Assembly: GCF_003945595.2 (NCBI RefSeq)
Contig: NW_024104321.1
Location: 681,001 to 745,000, forward strand
Source of the DNA: Pipra filicauda
Lineage: Eukaryota; Chordata; Aves; Passeriformes; Pipridae
Length of the DNA stretch: 64,000 nucleotides
Reading direction: 5' to 3'
Below are positions 12,801 to 25,119 of this stretch, one piece after another. Numbering within the stretch: position 1 is the first letter of the stretch; the number at the start of each line of letters is the position of its first letter. Below the pieces are notes generated by a model. It had not been told where the DNA came from and ran no database searches. It saw only the letters and a list, made by a program, of their open reading frames with translations. A program made the translations under genes and the position numbers.

Positions 12801-15542
12801 TCAGGTTCCAAGTCACAGAACTTGAGTGCGACAGTGTGCTGCTCTTAGCGTTGTATTTCTGAAGAACCACATATTAAAGGAAAAATTTAAGTGAAGAAAT
12901 GCCTAGGTGATGAAGGGATTTCTGGCAGTAACTAGGAAGTACGATAATGAATGATTTCTTTTGAGGCTGATCCTCATATTTGTAGTCTTTACATCCTATT
13001 AATTCCTTGAAAGATAAGCTGATACAAGAATGATTTGCTAGGGCCAACAGATCTTCTAAAAATCTTGGCTCGGGTTTTATCCCCCTTCTCTCCACATATA
13101 AGATAAAAGCACTGTGAATATGAGGTTAACTGAATTCAAATAGAAGACTCTCTAGAGTTATTGCATTCCTTAGAAAATAAATACATTTCTCATATGGTTG
13201 AGATTGATCAAAAAAGTATTCTGTATGCCAGTGATTACATTCCCATCTGTGATTAAGGTTTTCTGTCTGCATCTGGTTTTCACATTATATTTCTGTAACA
13301 AGAATCCTTTATATGGCAGAGTTCACTCTCTGTATTTTCTATTAGCTGCAGCTTGAACTACTGCACGGATCGCAGATTTACACATGTGGTTTTCATTACT
13401 TCATACCATTGAGAAAAAGTAATATTTGTTTGGGAAAGTATGTTTTTCAAAATTTCCATGGTAATACAACATGTTGATCCTTTTTTAAAACACTCTTGTA
13501 AGACTACAAATTGTTTGAGGCATTCTGCTTTCAGTGAAGTTCAGACATTGGACAATTTTGTGTGTACGTTTGAACAACAGCAGCAGTTTGCAATTCAGGA
13601 AGCAAAAATATATTTAAGAAAGGAGATTAGTGTAGAATGGGTATAGCAGAATGCATCCATCACTTTTGAAAACGTGGCATATAGAAAAAATGATCATGGG
13701 TCTGAAACAAAGAAAGAGTAGTAAGTTGAAGTGATGTCTTCATTGTAAAGTGGATGACAGATGGGTACTTTTTTTTTGGAGTCAGAATTTTTTTACAATA
13801 AGAGATTTTAAGTCTTTCACCAGCCATGAAAAAGGAGTATGCTATTCAGCAGACACAAACATTGAATTGTTATGTGTTACATAATTCAACATATTTGATC
13901 ATAATTGTTTCTAGTGGCCAAATTAGTAAAGGTTAGCAAAACATGAATACATCTTTAGAGATGGCTGCTGTGTGTAATTCTGAATCCAAAATATGATGTT
14001 AATTTAATGTTCCACTGTAAGACTGTATTTCAACCAGATTGTGCTATCGTCACTCGGTAGAGAACTTAATGTTTAAATGATTTCAGTGACATTATTAAGG
14101 CCACTTGGTCAGTGAAGGATTTTTCAGTTTCGGTAGGGGCATGAGTTTATTGCCATAAAAATCAGATGAAACAATAACAACAATTCAGAGAATGTTGTAT
14201 GCATTTATGGAAATGTAAAGTGTTATGCAAAAGTCTGGGCAATTGAAAAGTACACAGTTCACGGTAAGGCACAACTGAAAGGTAAATTTATTGCCTGTGT
14301 AAGAACATTATGACAAGTCGAGAACTTTATACTAAATAAAAATCATTTTAGAAAAGTAGTTATTGTACACAAGTTGAGGAGTCCTAACCATATTTTGCAG
14401 ATTATTTTACAAATACCAGAGGCAGTTGTGTCACACTGAAAGCTCCACAGTTGCCAAATTCTGGGTAGAGTCCTGCAGTTCTTACCACTTGTTTTCACTA
14501 AAATCAGTGGAATTTTAGCTTCTATCAGGGCTGTGGGACACTGGAAAGAAAGGACTTTGGTGAACTTCTTTGTTCTGAAACCTTAACTTGGAAAGGTTTG
14601 TTTTGATTTGGGAAGGGTGCTTGTTTGTGGGATAGATTGCAATTTCTAGCACAAACACAAGTGATCTTTTGCAAATGCCCTTGGGTGATGCATTTTTTTC
14701 AGAAAGATCTAGTCCAGAGAGGGCTGAGCTGGGTTTCATGCATGCAGCTGCGGCAGCTCCTTATGCATGCTTAACTTTATGTCCTGAAATACCTGAATAG
14801 TGGTTGCAGACTGAAGCATGTACGTAACTGTGTGTGCCTGGCTCTGAAAATCTTTCTGTCTTGACATAATTATGAACCCCTGAAAAGCATATTAATGTCT
14901 TGGAAAACCTGACAACACTGTAATACAGACTCATATAAATGACAGAGTTTTTGTGTAGCCCAAATAAACAGTTTCTGTAGGTGCTGGAGTGGGAGGGAAA
15001 TTGTCTTTTCAAAAGTGGGAGGATGATTTGTAAATATATCAATAGGTTTTTGATCTGCCTTTCTTTGTTTAAATGTGTTTGCTGTTATGACTTACAAGTA
15101 CAAATCAGTATAGCAATGTCTAAATTGGGAGGTCTCTCTTTTTAGTAACCATGTTCATTTAATAAATGATTCTCTAGAGCTTCTGTTGAACCAGGTAAAG
15201 TATATAATATTTTATATTATGTAAATGTATTCAAAACCAAGCATTTTTATAGAATTGACTACTAGGTATAATATAGGCTGCCCTAGTTTGTTGCCTTTTG
15301 TATGTCAACTTTTTTAACAGAGCAAGTTGTGAAACAGGCTTTGTCGAAGAATTGATGCAGTTTTAAAGTGCTGCCTTATATTAGCTACAAAAATGTGGTT
15401 AATTAGTTTAGAATGATAACGTTTCTGTCTTCCCTTTTTATTTAAAAGACTACTATTATAATGCAAATGAAGGGGTGTGGTGCTTCAAACTGGCTGTGAT
15501 ATATGCTTTTTTTTTTTTTTTTTCATTTGTTGTTGTCAATAG
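3851..15542 (+). other. RUNX1T1: Probable first intron of RUNX1T1, no other gene seen
   Basis: About 11.7 kb of AT-rich DNA between the CpG island and exon 1b. It contains poly-T/poly-G at about 3934-3950, a poly-T run at about 9892-9909, a poly-T run at about 12436-12449, a perfect-arm inverted repeat at 6685-6710, and a 12-bp direct repeat near 12232-12261. It ends with a 17-T pyrimidine tract (15507-15523) and an AG at 15541-15542 that resembles a splice acceptor. Open frames here are short and unrecognised. Confidence 0.6.
6685..6710. repeat. Perfect inverted repeat, 12-bp arms, 2-nt spacer
   Basis: AATTTATGCACA (6685-6696) is followed by CA and then its exact reverse complement TGTGCATAAATT (6699-6710). 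The arms contain TATGCA, resembling a POU half-site, in opposed orientation. It may be a dimeric transcription-factor site or chance in AT-rich DNA. Confidence 0.85.
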
Positions 15543-15627
15543 AAAAGATTGATCTCTGGGCTGGTGAACATAGTATCTGTCCCAGTCAGAAAAGGAAAGA
15601 GGAAATTAGCAGAGCGATTGGTGGAGA
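15543..15627 (+). other. RUNX1T1: 5' UTR part of RUNX1T1 exon 1b
   Basis: This stretch follows a T-rich tract and AG (15541-15542) and runs to the MTG8b start codon. It contains no ATG, so the coding ATG is the first in the exon, and an in-frame TAG at 15607-15609 closes the frame upstream. The exact 5' border is inferred from the acceptor-like sequence; a promoter directly upstream of exon 1b is an alternative. Confidence 0.6.
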
Positions 15628-15715
15628 ATGATATCTGTCAAAAGAAACACTTGGAGAGCACTGAGTTTAGTGATAGGTGACTGCCGGAAAAAAGGGAACT
15701 TTGAATTTTGTCAAG
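15628..15715 (+). CDS. RUNX1T1: RUNX1T1 exon 1b, N-terminus of MTG8b isoform
   Basis: The frame begins MISVKRNTWR and ends with the residues NFEFCQ plus the first G of an Asp codon, followed by the donor GTAAGG at 15716. This is the distinctive 29-residue MTG8b N-terminus. The next exon starts with AT and completes Asp, so the junction is in frame (phase 1). The start context has A at -3. RUNX1T1/MTG8 is a nuclear corepressor that bridges DNA-bound factors to NCoR/SMRT, SIN3A and histone deacetylases; this N-terminal segment precedes its NHR1 domain. Human MTG8b, as I recall it, has Tyr where this sequence has Phe in NFEFCQ. The gene identity is firm; isoform usage in this species is inferred. 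Confidence 0.96.
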
Positions 15716-18700
15716 GTAAGGAACGGAAAAATATTTGATTTTATTATGTACATACCTTTTAGAAGTTATTTTTAATGATTGTACCTTGCCTTGTAAACTG
15801 TAATTAAAAAAGAAATCTTTCCTTTTAGCCTCCAAAGAGTCTGCCTAAATCAATGAAGGTGCTGTCTTCGTTTTAATATCGCTGAGAAAGAGTACAGCAA
15901 TGCCAATAATATCCCACCAGTGATGACTTTTCTAAAATCGTAAATACGTATATGTGAAATTTTTAACTGTGGAGTTCTTTTTGTGTTTTTGATGACATAG
16001 TTGCTCTTTATATGTAAATATTATTGGCTGGGTTGTGGAAATAATGAAGTTCAGTTTCCTGAACTGTGAGGTGGAACAGTATTTGCAACCAGGTTAAGGG
16101 ACAGTTGTAATCACATTGGCATAACGCTTGTTTGTAATTTAGTGGAGGCCTCTGGTAAACTCTTTGCATTGGGAATCTGTGATAAATTTGATTGAGATGA
16201 TATTGAGAATGGATATTTCTGCTTCTTGTATGTAAAGATTTTTACTGGAAAAGTAAATCTGCTATTGCAGGACAAAATTTCTAGATAACGCATGACTGTC
16301 ATTCCTATCTTTACTGTAACTACATTTTTTCTCCTAAAATGGTGTGTCTGGATGGCAAGAAACTGCTAAACTGATTTTAAGTGCTTTTCAACACACTTGG
16401 ATAACTTTCTTTCTCAGTACTGGACCATATCACCTGACATAACTTTGATAGAGTATGATACCAAAATAAGGTGAACAGTGTCTGAATACTCTGGGCTATG
16501 CTCTGGTCAGTTTTAAAGGTAGCTAAGCCTTGATGACATCACTTTCCCACCTGAGACACCATGGCCCATGCTGCTCTGTCTGTGGAGTGTGGAGAGGTGG
16601 AGAACAGCTGAGAGCGCCAGTGGGAGACTCTGCACATGGCCTTGTGGAAAGGAGCTGGGCCTGAGGTTTTGTGCACCAGTGTGAACATACTTTTAAAAAA
16701 TTAAATCCTATTAAAAATGAATTTACATTCTAATTCGAGTTCCTAGCTCAGTTTAAAACAAGTAAGTGCTTCTCTGGGACCTTCCTGTACTCAGGCAGCA
16801 TTGGAAGAGAATGAATAATCTTAGCAGGGTTTCTTCTTGCATTTTTATTTTGCTAATTTAGCAGTGTGTAGCTTCTGACTAATTCTCCTTTTTACTATCT
16901 ACAGTCTGTTTTTCAAAGTGCAAGTGTACCCTGTACAGGTGGTTGTTGGTTGGTTTCTTTTGCCATATGGGTCTTTATAAAGGATTTTAAAAATAAATAA
17001 ATATAAAAATAAAGATATGCCTGAAGCATGCAGTGCTGGCATACTAATGGGAAGCTTATTGTGGTTTATTGCTGTCAGAGCACGTGCAGGATAGTGGAAA
17101 TTTGGGAGAAGGGCTTATTTTCTAATATCATTCATTTTTATAGAAAGGGAATTAATATGCCTAAAATCCACTTCATCTTTATAAAGCCAAATGATCTGAT
17201 GGTACTACTGAAGTATTCATAAATGGAGGGAACAGCACCTTAACTTTCTTATTCACCATTGTGCCTGTATCATGTGGGTACAGGCACATCTCTGCCATTG
17301 TGAAGTTGCTGTGTACTAATTGATTCCCTTTCCTGTGCAGTTCTATCAGTGTAGCCTTATACCTAAATAAACACATCCTCTCTATGACACATCTTACAGA
17401 GTTAATGATACTGTATAGTTTTCACCGTGATAATGAAGAATCCGAAACTGCTTTGTAGCTCTTAGAGAGTGATCAGTGGTGAAGTGTTGTTAGGCATTCC
17501 CATTTTGACATTTACTTGAATTGAGGTGACTGGGTAAGGTACCTATGTCTGGATGTATTTGTTTTTCACATGCTGAAAAATTTTAGTCTTAAATGGCCCA
17601 AGAAGCTCCACGTTTTCAATGAGTGTTTGTTTTTTTTTAATATGAATGAGTGATTTGAGGTGAAGCCAACACTATTAGAGCTTAACTTAATATGGATCTT
17701 GCTGTGACCAAGATTTGACTTGCTATTTCATACCAAAATGGAATAAAAGGCAAAGTAAAAGGTGTTTTGAATCTATTGCCTCCTTGAAGTAACAGCCTCT
17801 TGTAGCACTGACTACCTCTGCTGATGTGACCCCTTTCAAGCATCCTCATCTTTGTTTTGCTGTTTCAAAGTTGTCTTTTCTTGGTTTCCTTTTTTATCTT
17901 CAAAACAATTGCTTGCTTACCAATGTATCTTAAAGAGTACAATGGAAATAATAAACCCCCCTTCTAACATACCACAGATGTAAAAGAGGACAAGTGTATT
18001 ATAGGCAGTGAATTGTCCTTACAATCAGATTTTCATCTGTTCATGTGGTGCACACCTGTGGCTTGCTGGCATTGCTCTTGATTGGAGTGTGAGAGAGCTT
18101 AATAAAAACCAAACCCTGGATGACAAGGAGAGGCTCCATGGCACACATGGGTTACTTCACACCTCGTCAGAAAGTGAAGTTTGAAACAGCTGGTTTGGAG
18201 AGAGTTCTCTGGTGTGAGAAAGTGTGTATGGGTAACTCTGCAAAGGGAACCTTGCCCTACTCGTTGCTACCTTGCAAATAAGGCATTTTTCTCTGTAGGT
18301 CAGGTTGATTTGGGCAAGTTAAGGGCAGTGGGCGATTTCTGAGTGAGCTTACTTTCTGAGCCAGTAAGAGTGTCCTGGGCAGGAATCCAGCTTTTGAAGT
18401 ACAAAGAAAATAACCCATAATCTATATAAAATGCTAGCGGATGGGGAAGGGAGGAACTTTACAGAGAATAACTGAGTTTGAGAACAACTGTGTTAAAAGT
18501 AGAATGTAGAGGGAGTGTGTGTGTGTGACACTAATATTTATTTTTATTTGAAAGTACGATCTTTGAAGCCTTTGAGGTGAGCAGAGGACGAGCTCTCGCA
18601 GTGATATTAGTAAACTGAAACCAAGCACTCCAGCTCAAGTTCCTTTTCCAAAATTATTTTTTCTCCTAAGTTTGCAGAGTTTGGGTTCCTCCTCTGTGCC

Positions 18701-21586
18701 CCCTCTCCCTCTCCCTCCTCCTTTCCCCCCAGTGTATTGTGGCTCTGATAACGTTAATGGGCTTTGCCCCACATGGAGCAGCAAGTGTATTGTACCACTG
18801 CTCACTGATCCCAGGTCAGTGTGATGCGTGAAATCAATTTATTTGAATCTCTTTGCCTGTATAGGAATTTGGCAGCGTGCCAGTTGTTTTCATTTAATGT
18901 TCTTTGTGTTGAACACAGACAAGCAGGCATGCTTTTGTACTCCTCTTTCTTCTGGGCTCTTCTCTTTTCAGCCAATATTCTATTCTGTGGATTTTTCAGA
19001 AAGAAGTAGCAATGTGTTGCCTTTTTTAAAAATCATTTTTGTTTAAATAGCCTCTAAAGAGCATAGAAACTAGGTCAGTCACAGAGCAACCCTGTGTAGG
19101 GTTTTCACCAAGTATAGGTGGTAACACCTGCCTTTTCCCATTTTTTAAATTTGGGAAAAAAAGAGAAAACACTGGTCTATTTTTCTAATGCTTGATTCTA
19201 TGATTTATGTCCTCTTGTAAGACAAAGACTCTTCAATAATGCTTAAATCAGAATAACTTTATTTCTAAATAAGCAAATGTCTGGCAGTTGGTTGGATGAA
19301 TTGGCAAGACTTTTCAGAATCTTTTTCATTTTGAGTAATGACCTTAAACTAAACATTAATTTGAGAATCCCTTGCCTCATTTTTCTGTCTGTTCATCCCC
19401 TCCCCCCGATAAATTTAATATTTTGAATGGTTGGCTGAAGAACAACTACCCAAAAGTACCCATTTCTTTAATTTTTTCCTTCTTTTTGTGAAAAAGCAGC
19501 AAAGTGTGCGGAACAGAGCAAATAATTTAGCCCTTCTTAAATGGGGGGAGTGGAGGTGGGGAAAGAAATAGCTGCAGATATTTCCAGGAGGATTTGTTTT
19601 AGAGCCTGGTGTCAGGAGAAGCAGAGCAGTAGAAGACTCTGCTGATGCTCGGGGTGGTTGCTGCGGAAGTTGATGTGCAGAACCGCGGAGCCGCGGCACA
19701 GGGGTCAGACTCGTACACATCAGCCCTGTTTCCTTGTTTAATTACCTGAAGAGCAAAACATCCAGGCTGGGAGTGTGTGAAAACCCAGTATCTCGAACAG
19801 CAGTTTGCTGCTCTGACATCCTGCGAGGCCAGCCCCGTCTGTCCGCAAACGTCAGGGCTGGTTCCTGACAGCGGGCTATCTCTGCCGGGCCTCGGTTCCT
19901 TCCATTCAGGAGGCATTGTGTGGAAGAGGGTTTGGTCAGGAATTTGAGGTTCCTGCCGGTTCTTCCAGCCCGGACAACCCTGTGACAGATAGGCTTGACT
20001 TTTTTCTTTTAAAGAATAATAATAATAAAAAAAAAATTGGCTCTTTTTAGTTTTTCCCTTGTAATTCTGGCATTGATATAATACTGACTAAAACAAAACT
20101 TGTTAACCCTTTTGCTTCTGAATTTGTGCCTTTTTTCTTTTACTTGATTCTTCCTCCCCTTGCTTGACCTCTTTTTTTTCAGAGATCAAGTCTTCTGAGG
20201 AGCAAATGGAGGTGTATTTAGTGCTATGCAGCAATTAAACTTTTGAAAATGGAAGTTTTTTTGTAGTTATCATCATACTTGGCATATTAAGTTTGTCATT
20301 TTCAGCATGCTTGGCAACAATATTTTTCTTCATCCCATGGATTCAAGCCAAGCCACTGTTTGTTTCTGGCATGGCCCATTAAACAGTAGTGTCAGCTATC
20401 AACACTTCCGTTCTCACTATTCGCGTGATTTTCTTAGGTGTCCAGTTTGATGTTCAACTTTAAATGTTGGGATAGGGTCAGCTATAGCCCTTGCTCCTTG
20501 TAGCTGCTGTTTATTGAGGTCACTCAGCAGACTGAAGGTGCAGACAGGGCTCTGTGCATCACTCAGGTTTGCATCAGTAGATTGAAAGTGTTCATTGGGA
20601 TGTAAAGCTCACGGTTACAGCTGGAAGATACTGAATGTTTATTTAGGCAAAGGCCTTGAATAGGTGTTTGGAGGTTTCTTTGGGTTTTTTTGTGTGTGTA
20701 TGTGTGTGTGTTTGTGAAGAATGATAAATGAAGAATATTACTGTTATTTGTACAATTTTAATACTAGAGTTTATAGCATAGTGGTGTTAATTGTTGTACT
20801 GTCAGAACTTAAGATCACCAGTTACAAGCAGTAGAGAGAGAAAACATAATTAATAAGGCTTTCCAGCAAAAGTGATTGTAGCATGTGAGTGTTGCCTTTT
20901 ATTGTTGTGGGCAGAAGCTGTTCCAATAACGATATTTGTGGTTGTAGGAGTAGAGAAGGAGAGTTGAAAATTAACGAAGGTTTCATTTTGTTTCACGCTG
21001 AAAGCTTTCGATCCAGTCTGTACAGTTATGGCAGCAGTCTTGGATAACATATTCATATGCTGGGGATTTGGGGTACTTTGTAGGTGAGATTGAAATCTTT
21101 CGTGCAGTAACTTAGATTTTCCCTGCTATTTCATTAGGAATTTGCAATACAGATATAAGGGCATACTTTTCTTCTTGCATACAGATATTGCCAGACGAGG
21201 GTTGTGGGAACCCTTCATTGAGAGCTTTCAGCACACATAAGCAGTTGGGAGTCAGCAGTAGAGCAATGGAACCAAAAGAGTCATTGCCATCTATTGTGCC
21301 ACTAATCCTCTATCTGAGAAGGATTTGCAGGGGATGGTGCAACAAAAGAGCTGTTACAGTGTTATCAGATTGATAATCGTGATCTGATGAACTCTTAAAT
21401 ATGTACATAATCCTTCACCTTTAGAATCAGACCCCTTTTTTTATTACTAACTTCTTAGGCTACTCTGGTGTAAAGGTGCCTTTAAGTAAGTGGATTACTT
21501 AGACATGTAGTTTTAAATGTCTTTATCCTGTCATACTGTAAAGAAGCTGTAATTTAAATAAGCATTGTGTGTTTCTGTAGGATGAA

Positions 21587-21733
21587 ATTCACTTGCCCTC
21601 TTGAAATTACTCAGTAGTTGACAGATGTCTTACTCAAATAAAGGCATTAATAGTAAACACCAACATACTGTACAATGGTACTGTTGTGATGTCACCAGCA
21701 CTACTGTGTGTATAAACGCTTAAGCAGATGTGC
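21587..21733. repeat. Local duplication, copy 1 of 2 (147 bp)
   Basis: Aligns without gaps to 23210-23356, offset 1623 bp, with 12 mismatches by my count (about 92 percent identity). No similarity is obvious in the flanks. It is either a local segmental duplication or two members of a repeat family I do not recognise. Confidence 0.92.
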
Positions 21734-23209
21734 TTGAACTGTCCATGACCTGTAGCCAACCATTGCCCACCTCAACCAGCAGCACATTAAATGAAAGTTT
21801 TTCTTGGTCATGTGGTAATGACAACCATCACATTGTCTTTCCTCCTACTCATCGGGTGTCTAGTGCCTCTTTCAAAATGGCAGAAAATTATAGCCCTTAA
21901 ACCATGGTTGCCACTCAAAAATGCCTCAGAGATAATGGTTTTAAGTCAGCACTTGCTTGAAAAATATTTATCTTGGCCATCGCTGCAAGTCTCTGCTGTG
22001 ACAGTCTTGGTTAAGGAAAGTTTTTGCAGATAATGGTTCCCAAGCTGGTTTGGGATTTATTAAAACTGACACCTTGCATTGTGCCCAAACACTTACTGCT
22101 GCTCTTTGCAGATGTTCTCCTAGTATGAAGTGGTGTAATTTGCTCTTGGTATGAAATTATACTTCATAATCACCTCTTCATTCTTCTGCTTCTCTCCTGA
22201 ATGGCTACAATGAAGCACCATGTGTAGTACAACACAACAAGGTAAAAAGAAAATACATTTAAAGGCCTGTGTTCCTCAAGGCTCCTCTCAGTTCCTAAAG
22301 AAACAAAGATTTAGTATGTTAATTTTCCTTAGCTCTTCTGGATTAGAAGCAGTCAGATTAGAAGCACAAAGATTAGGTCAACACATTGTGCTTCCAGGAA
22401 GCGTGGTGTGCTCCTCTGATTGCACATTAAGTGGATCCCATTCTGGCTTAGTTTAGTAAAGGAAACCTAACAGGCACAGTGTTTGTCCCTCAGTGATAGA
22501 GTGCTGGTTGTTGCAATTTCGTTTCTGCATTAATTGTGGATAATATTTTATGATAGTGCTCCCAGTTTCAAATCCTGGAACTTCTTCTAGCTTTCAGGGT
22601 TAGCAGAGGTGGGAGAGGATGAATGTCCAAGGCAGTTGGAACAGAGCACACGTCATGTAGTGAATTGGAGAAGGGAGATGTGCAGCAGAGTGAGGAGATG
22701 GTCTTATGAATTTAGGAGCAGATATGATGGTAGAGAGAAAACAGAGGGGACTGAATGGAAGAGAGAAGAAGGTGATGGAAGGTGTAACCTAAGGGAACAA
22801 TGGAAAGAAAACCTTCTCTTACAGCGATAATGCTTTTCCATCATCGAGGGTTGAATGAGTCTGTGTACTGATTCGGTTCTGTTTCCAGATGCTGAACTGC
22901 ATTAGAGCAGTTCACTTGGTAGTATTGCTTTGCCATTTTAGCAATTACAGGGTCTGCCAGTGGATTGTTCTGTTATAACTGTGAGAAGACTTATCCATAA
23001 AGAATCACTGTTCTGTTAGGACTTAGTTCTCTTCATGTAAAAATGTGCCCCCCGCCTCTGTACCACTTGGACCCCCTCATGCATCAGGGAAAGTAAAAAT
23101 ATTTGATGATGAGGTGGCTTTCTCACCTGGCTCTGAAAAGCAAATAATTTAAATGCGGAAATAATGCTTAGCTGTCCTAGATATGCTGCAATATTTATTT
23201 ATAGCCCTC

Positions 23210-23356
23210 ATTCACTTGCCCTCTTGAAATTACTCAGTAGTTGATGGATGTCATACTCAAATAAAGGCATTAATAGTAAACACCAACATACTGTACAAAG
23301 GTACTGCTGTGATGTTACCAGCACTACGGTGTGTACAAACACATAACCAGACGTGC
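23210..23356. repeat. Local duplication, copy 2 of 2 (147 bp)
   Basis: Second copy of the 21587-21733 segment, same orientation. Differences are scattered and concentrated in the last 25 bp, with no indels. No terminal inverted repeats, poly-A tail or target-site duplication is visible around either copy, which argues against a simple transposon insertion. Confidence 0.92.
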
Positions 23357-23486
23357 AGAACAGCCAGCTTTCCAGCCCATTACAGTGGAGACCAGTGCAA
23401 AGATTTGCTACCTGATTTAAGACTAAGCTTTGTTTTCTGAGTACTCGTCAATTTGTTTTACAGGCACAATCTTATCCTTATATTGT

Positions 23487-23512
23487 TGAATATATATATG
23501 TGTGTGTGTGTT
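23487..23512. repeat. TA/TG microsatellite
   Basis: A short run of TA dinucleotides passes directly into TG dinucleotides. It is a compound simple repeat, likely length-variable. Confidence 0.85.
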
Positions 23513-24052
23513 GAATAATACTATTCTTTAATTTCCCTTATATATCTGATGACTGTTGTGGTTTGCAAATTAATATTGAGCTCATCAGGAACAATAGCTT
23601 TGTACGAAGGCCCCTTTGAATGAAGCTTTTGTACCATTATAAATGTAGTAAAAAAGTACAAGTTGATCAATGCATGACAAAGGGGTGAAGAAAGGAGGTC
23701 AAGAGGTAAGAATATTTGCATATAAACCATTCCCCCCCCCCCGTTGAAAATGGCAGTACAAGCATAAATAAATGTTTTGTATTGCTGTGTATTTGCTCCA
23801 CCTGGTGGATTTTCCTGAAAGTGTTTTTAATCTTCCTAATAAGGGGAAGCTGTCTGTAATTAAATATAAAAGATATTACCCAGAGTCAAGGCAACATTTT
23901 TTTTTCAACATTTTTTTTTTTTTGAGTAGCAATAGCACTGCTGGCAGATTTGGGGAAATAAAATATAATTTGATATTTGTCTTGGCCACACTTGTTCAGT
24001 ACAATGATCTCTACGAGAGCGTAGCATTCCAAATCCATTAGTAATAACAGGT

Positions 24053-24094
24053 TATTCTTGGGCTCATTTAGAGTATTCTTGGACTCATCTAGAG
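24053..24094. repeat. Tandem duplication, two 21-bp units
   Basis: Units 24053-24073 and 24074-24094 both begin TATTCTTGG and differ at two positions. This is a small replication-slippage type duplication. Confidence 0.9.
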
Positions 24095-25091
24095 ATTAGT
24101 AATTGCTAAGTCCACGTCTGTGGCTTGTGGGGACTGTATGTGGTCAGTGAAAGCGACAATTTGCTGTGGCTTCCCTCTCTTCCCCCCCAGTTTTTGAGCC
24201 CCCTGATGAGAAGTAGTGTTATCAAAAAAGGAGTTACTATGCTTAAGTGTTAGTGCTGTACATCAGTATAAAGTCTGTCTGTCATTAAGCTAGCTTTGCA
24301 AACATTGTTTTCTTTGGAATTCTTAAGGACTTGGTTATGCTTTGATCGTCTCATTGTTCTCCTTAGGTTATTTTTTTCCTTTAGAGTGTAATGGCTCCCT
24401 AACAGAAGGTGAAGTTTAGAAAATAGTGTCTCCATATGCAAGGGATTTGGAGACCTTTTTATTGTCTTTAAAAATGTCATTCATAGTCCTCATTAGCATT
24501 TATTGTTGCAAGCGTACAAGCAGAAAATGTGAAATTGGTATGTCATGAATAGCTCCACAGAGCTCTGGAGCCCTGAAATTTTGCCTGCAGTGTGGTGTGG
24601 GGCAGGCATTGAGAGAAAGCTGGCCAGATGGCTGCCAGCACAGAGCAGAGCTGCAGGTTTTTGTCTCTGGTGCTGAGAGGAGGGAAAGTTCACTGGAGCA
24701 TACGCTATCACCCTGTGCGTTTTAACAAAACTAACTCGCCATCAGTCAAAACGGGGAGGTGGTGACATTGAAACAAAAGTTTTCAATATAATGTAACAGT
24801 GCTTGTCAAATGAATAAAATATGTTTAGTTAGTGTCACAAATATTGACATGTTACAAAGAAAAATGCAAGGCTCGAATTTATGGTTAGTGGTAGATACGC
24901 TTTCACACACATATGCTCTCATGTTATCTTTATTATGAAGATCCAATACATTGAAAAGACATCGATTAGAGGTCAAAAGTAGGGTTAATATACTACAGCA
25001 GGAGGAGTTTCCCTACCCGTGTTAAACGAGCAAACACTCTGAGCTTCAAGTCAAAAAGCATCTGATAGCTTGAAACCCTTTTTTTCTTCTT

Positions 25092-25119
25092 CCCTTCTTA
25101 CCCCTCCCCCTTCCCCCCC
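25092..25119 (-). other. G-quadruplex motif on the minus strand
   Basis: Four C runs (3, 4, 5 and 7 long) separated by 6, 1 and 2 bases on the + strand give four G runs on the minus strand. The motif lies in a longer pyrimidine-rich stretch from about 25076 to 25128. Confidence 0.6.
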
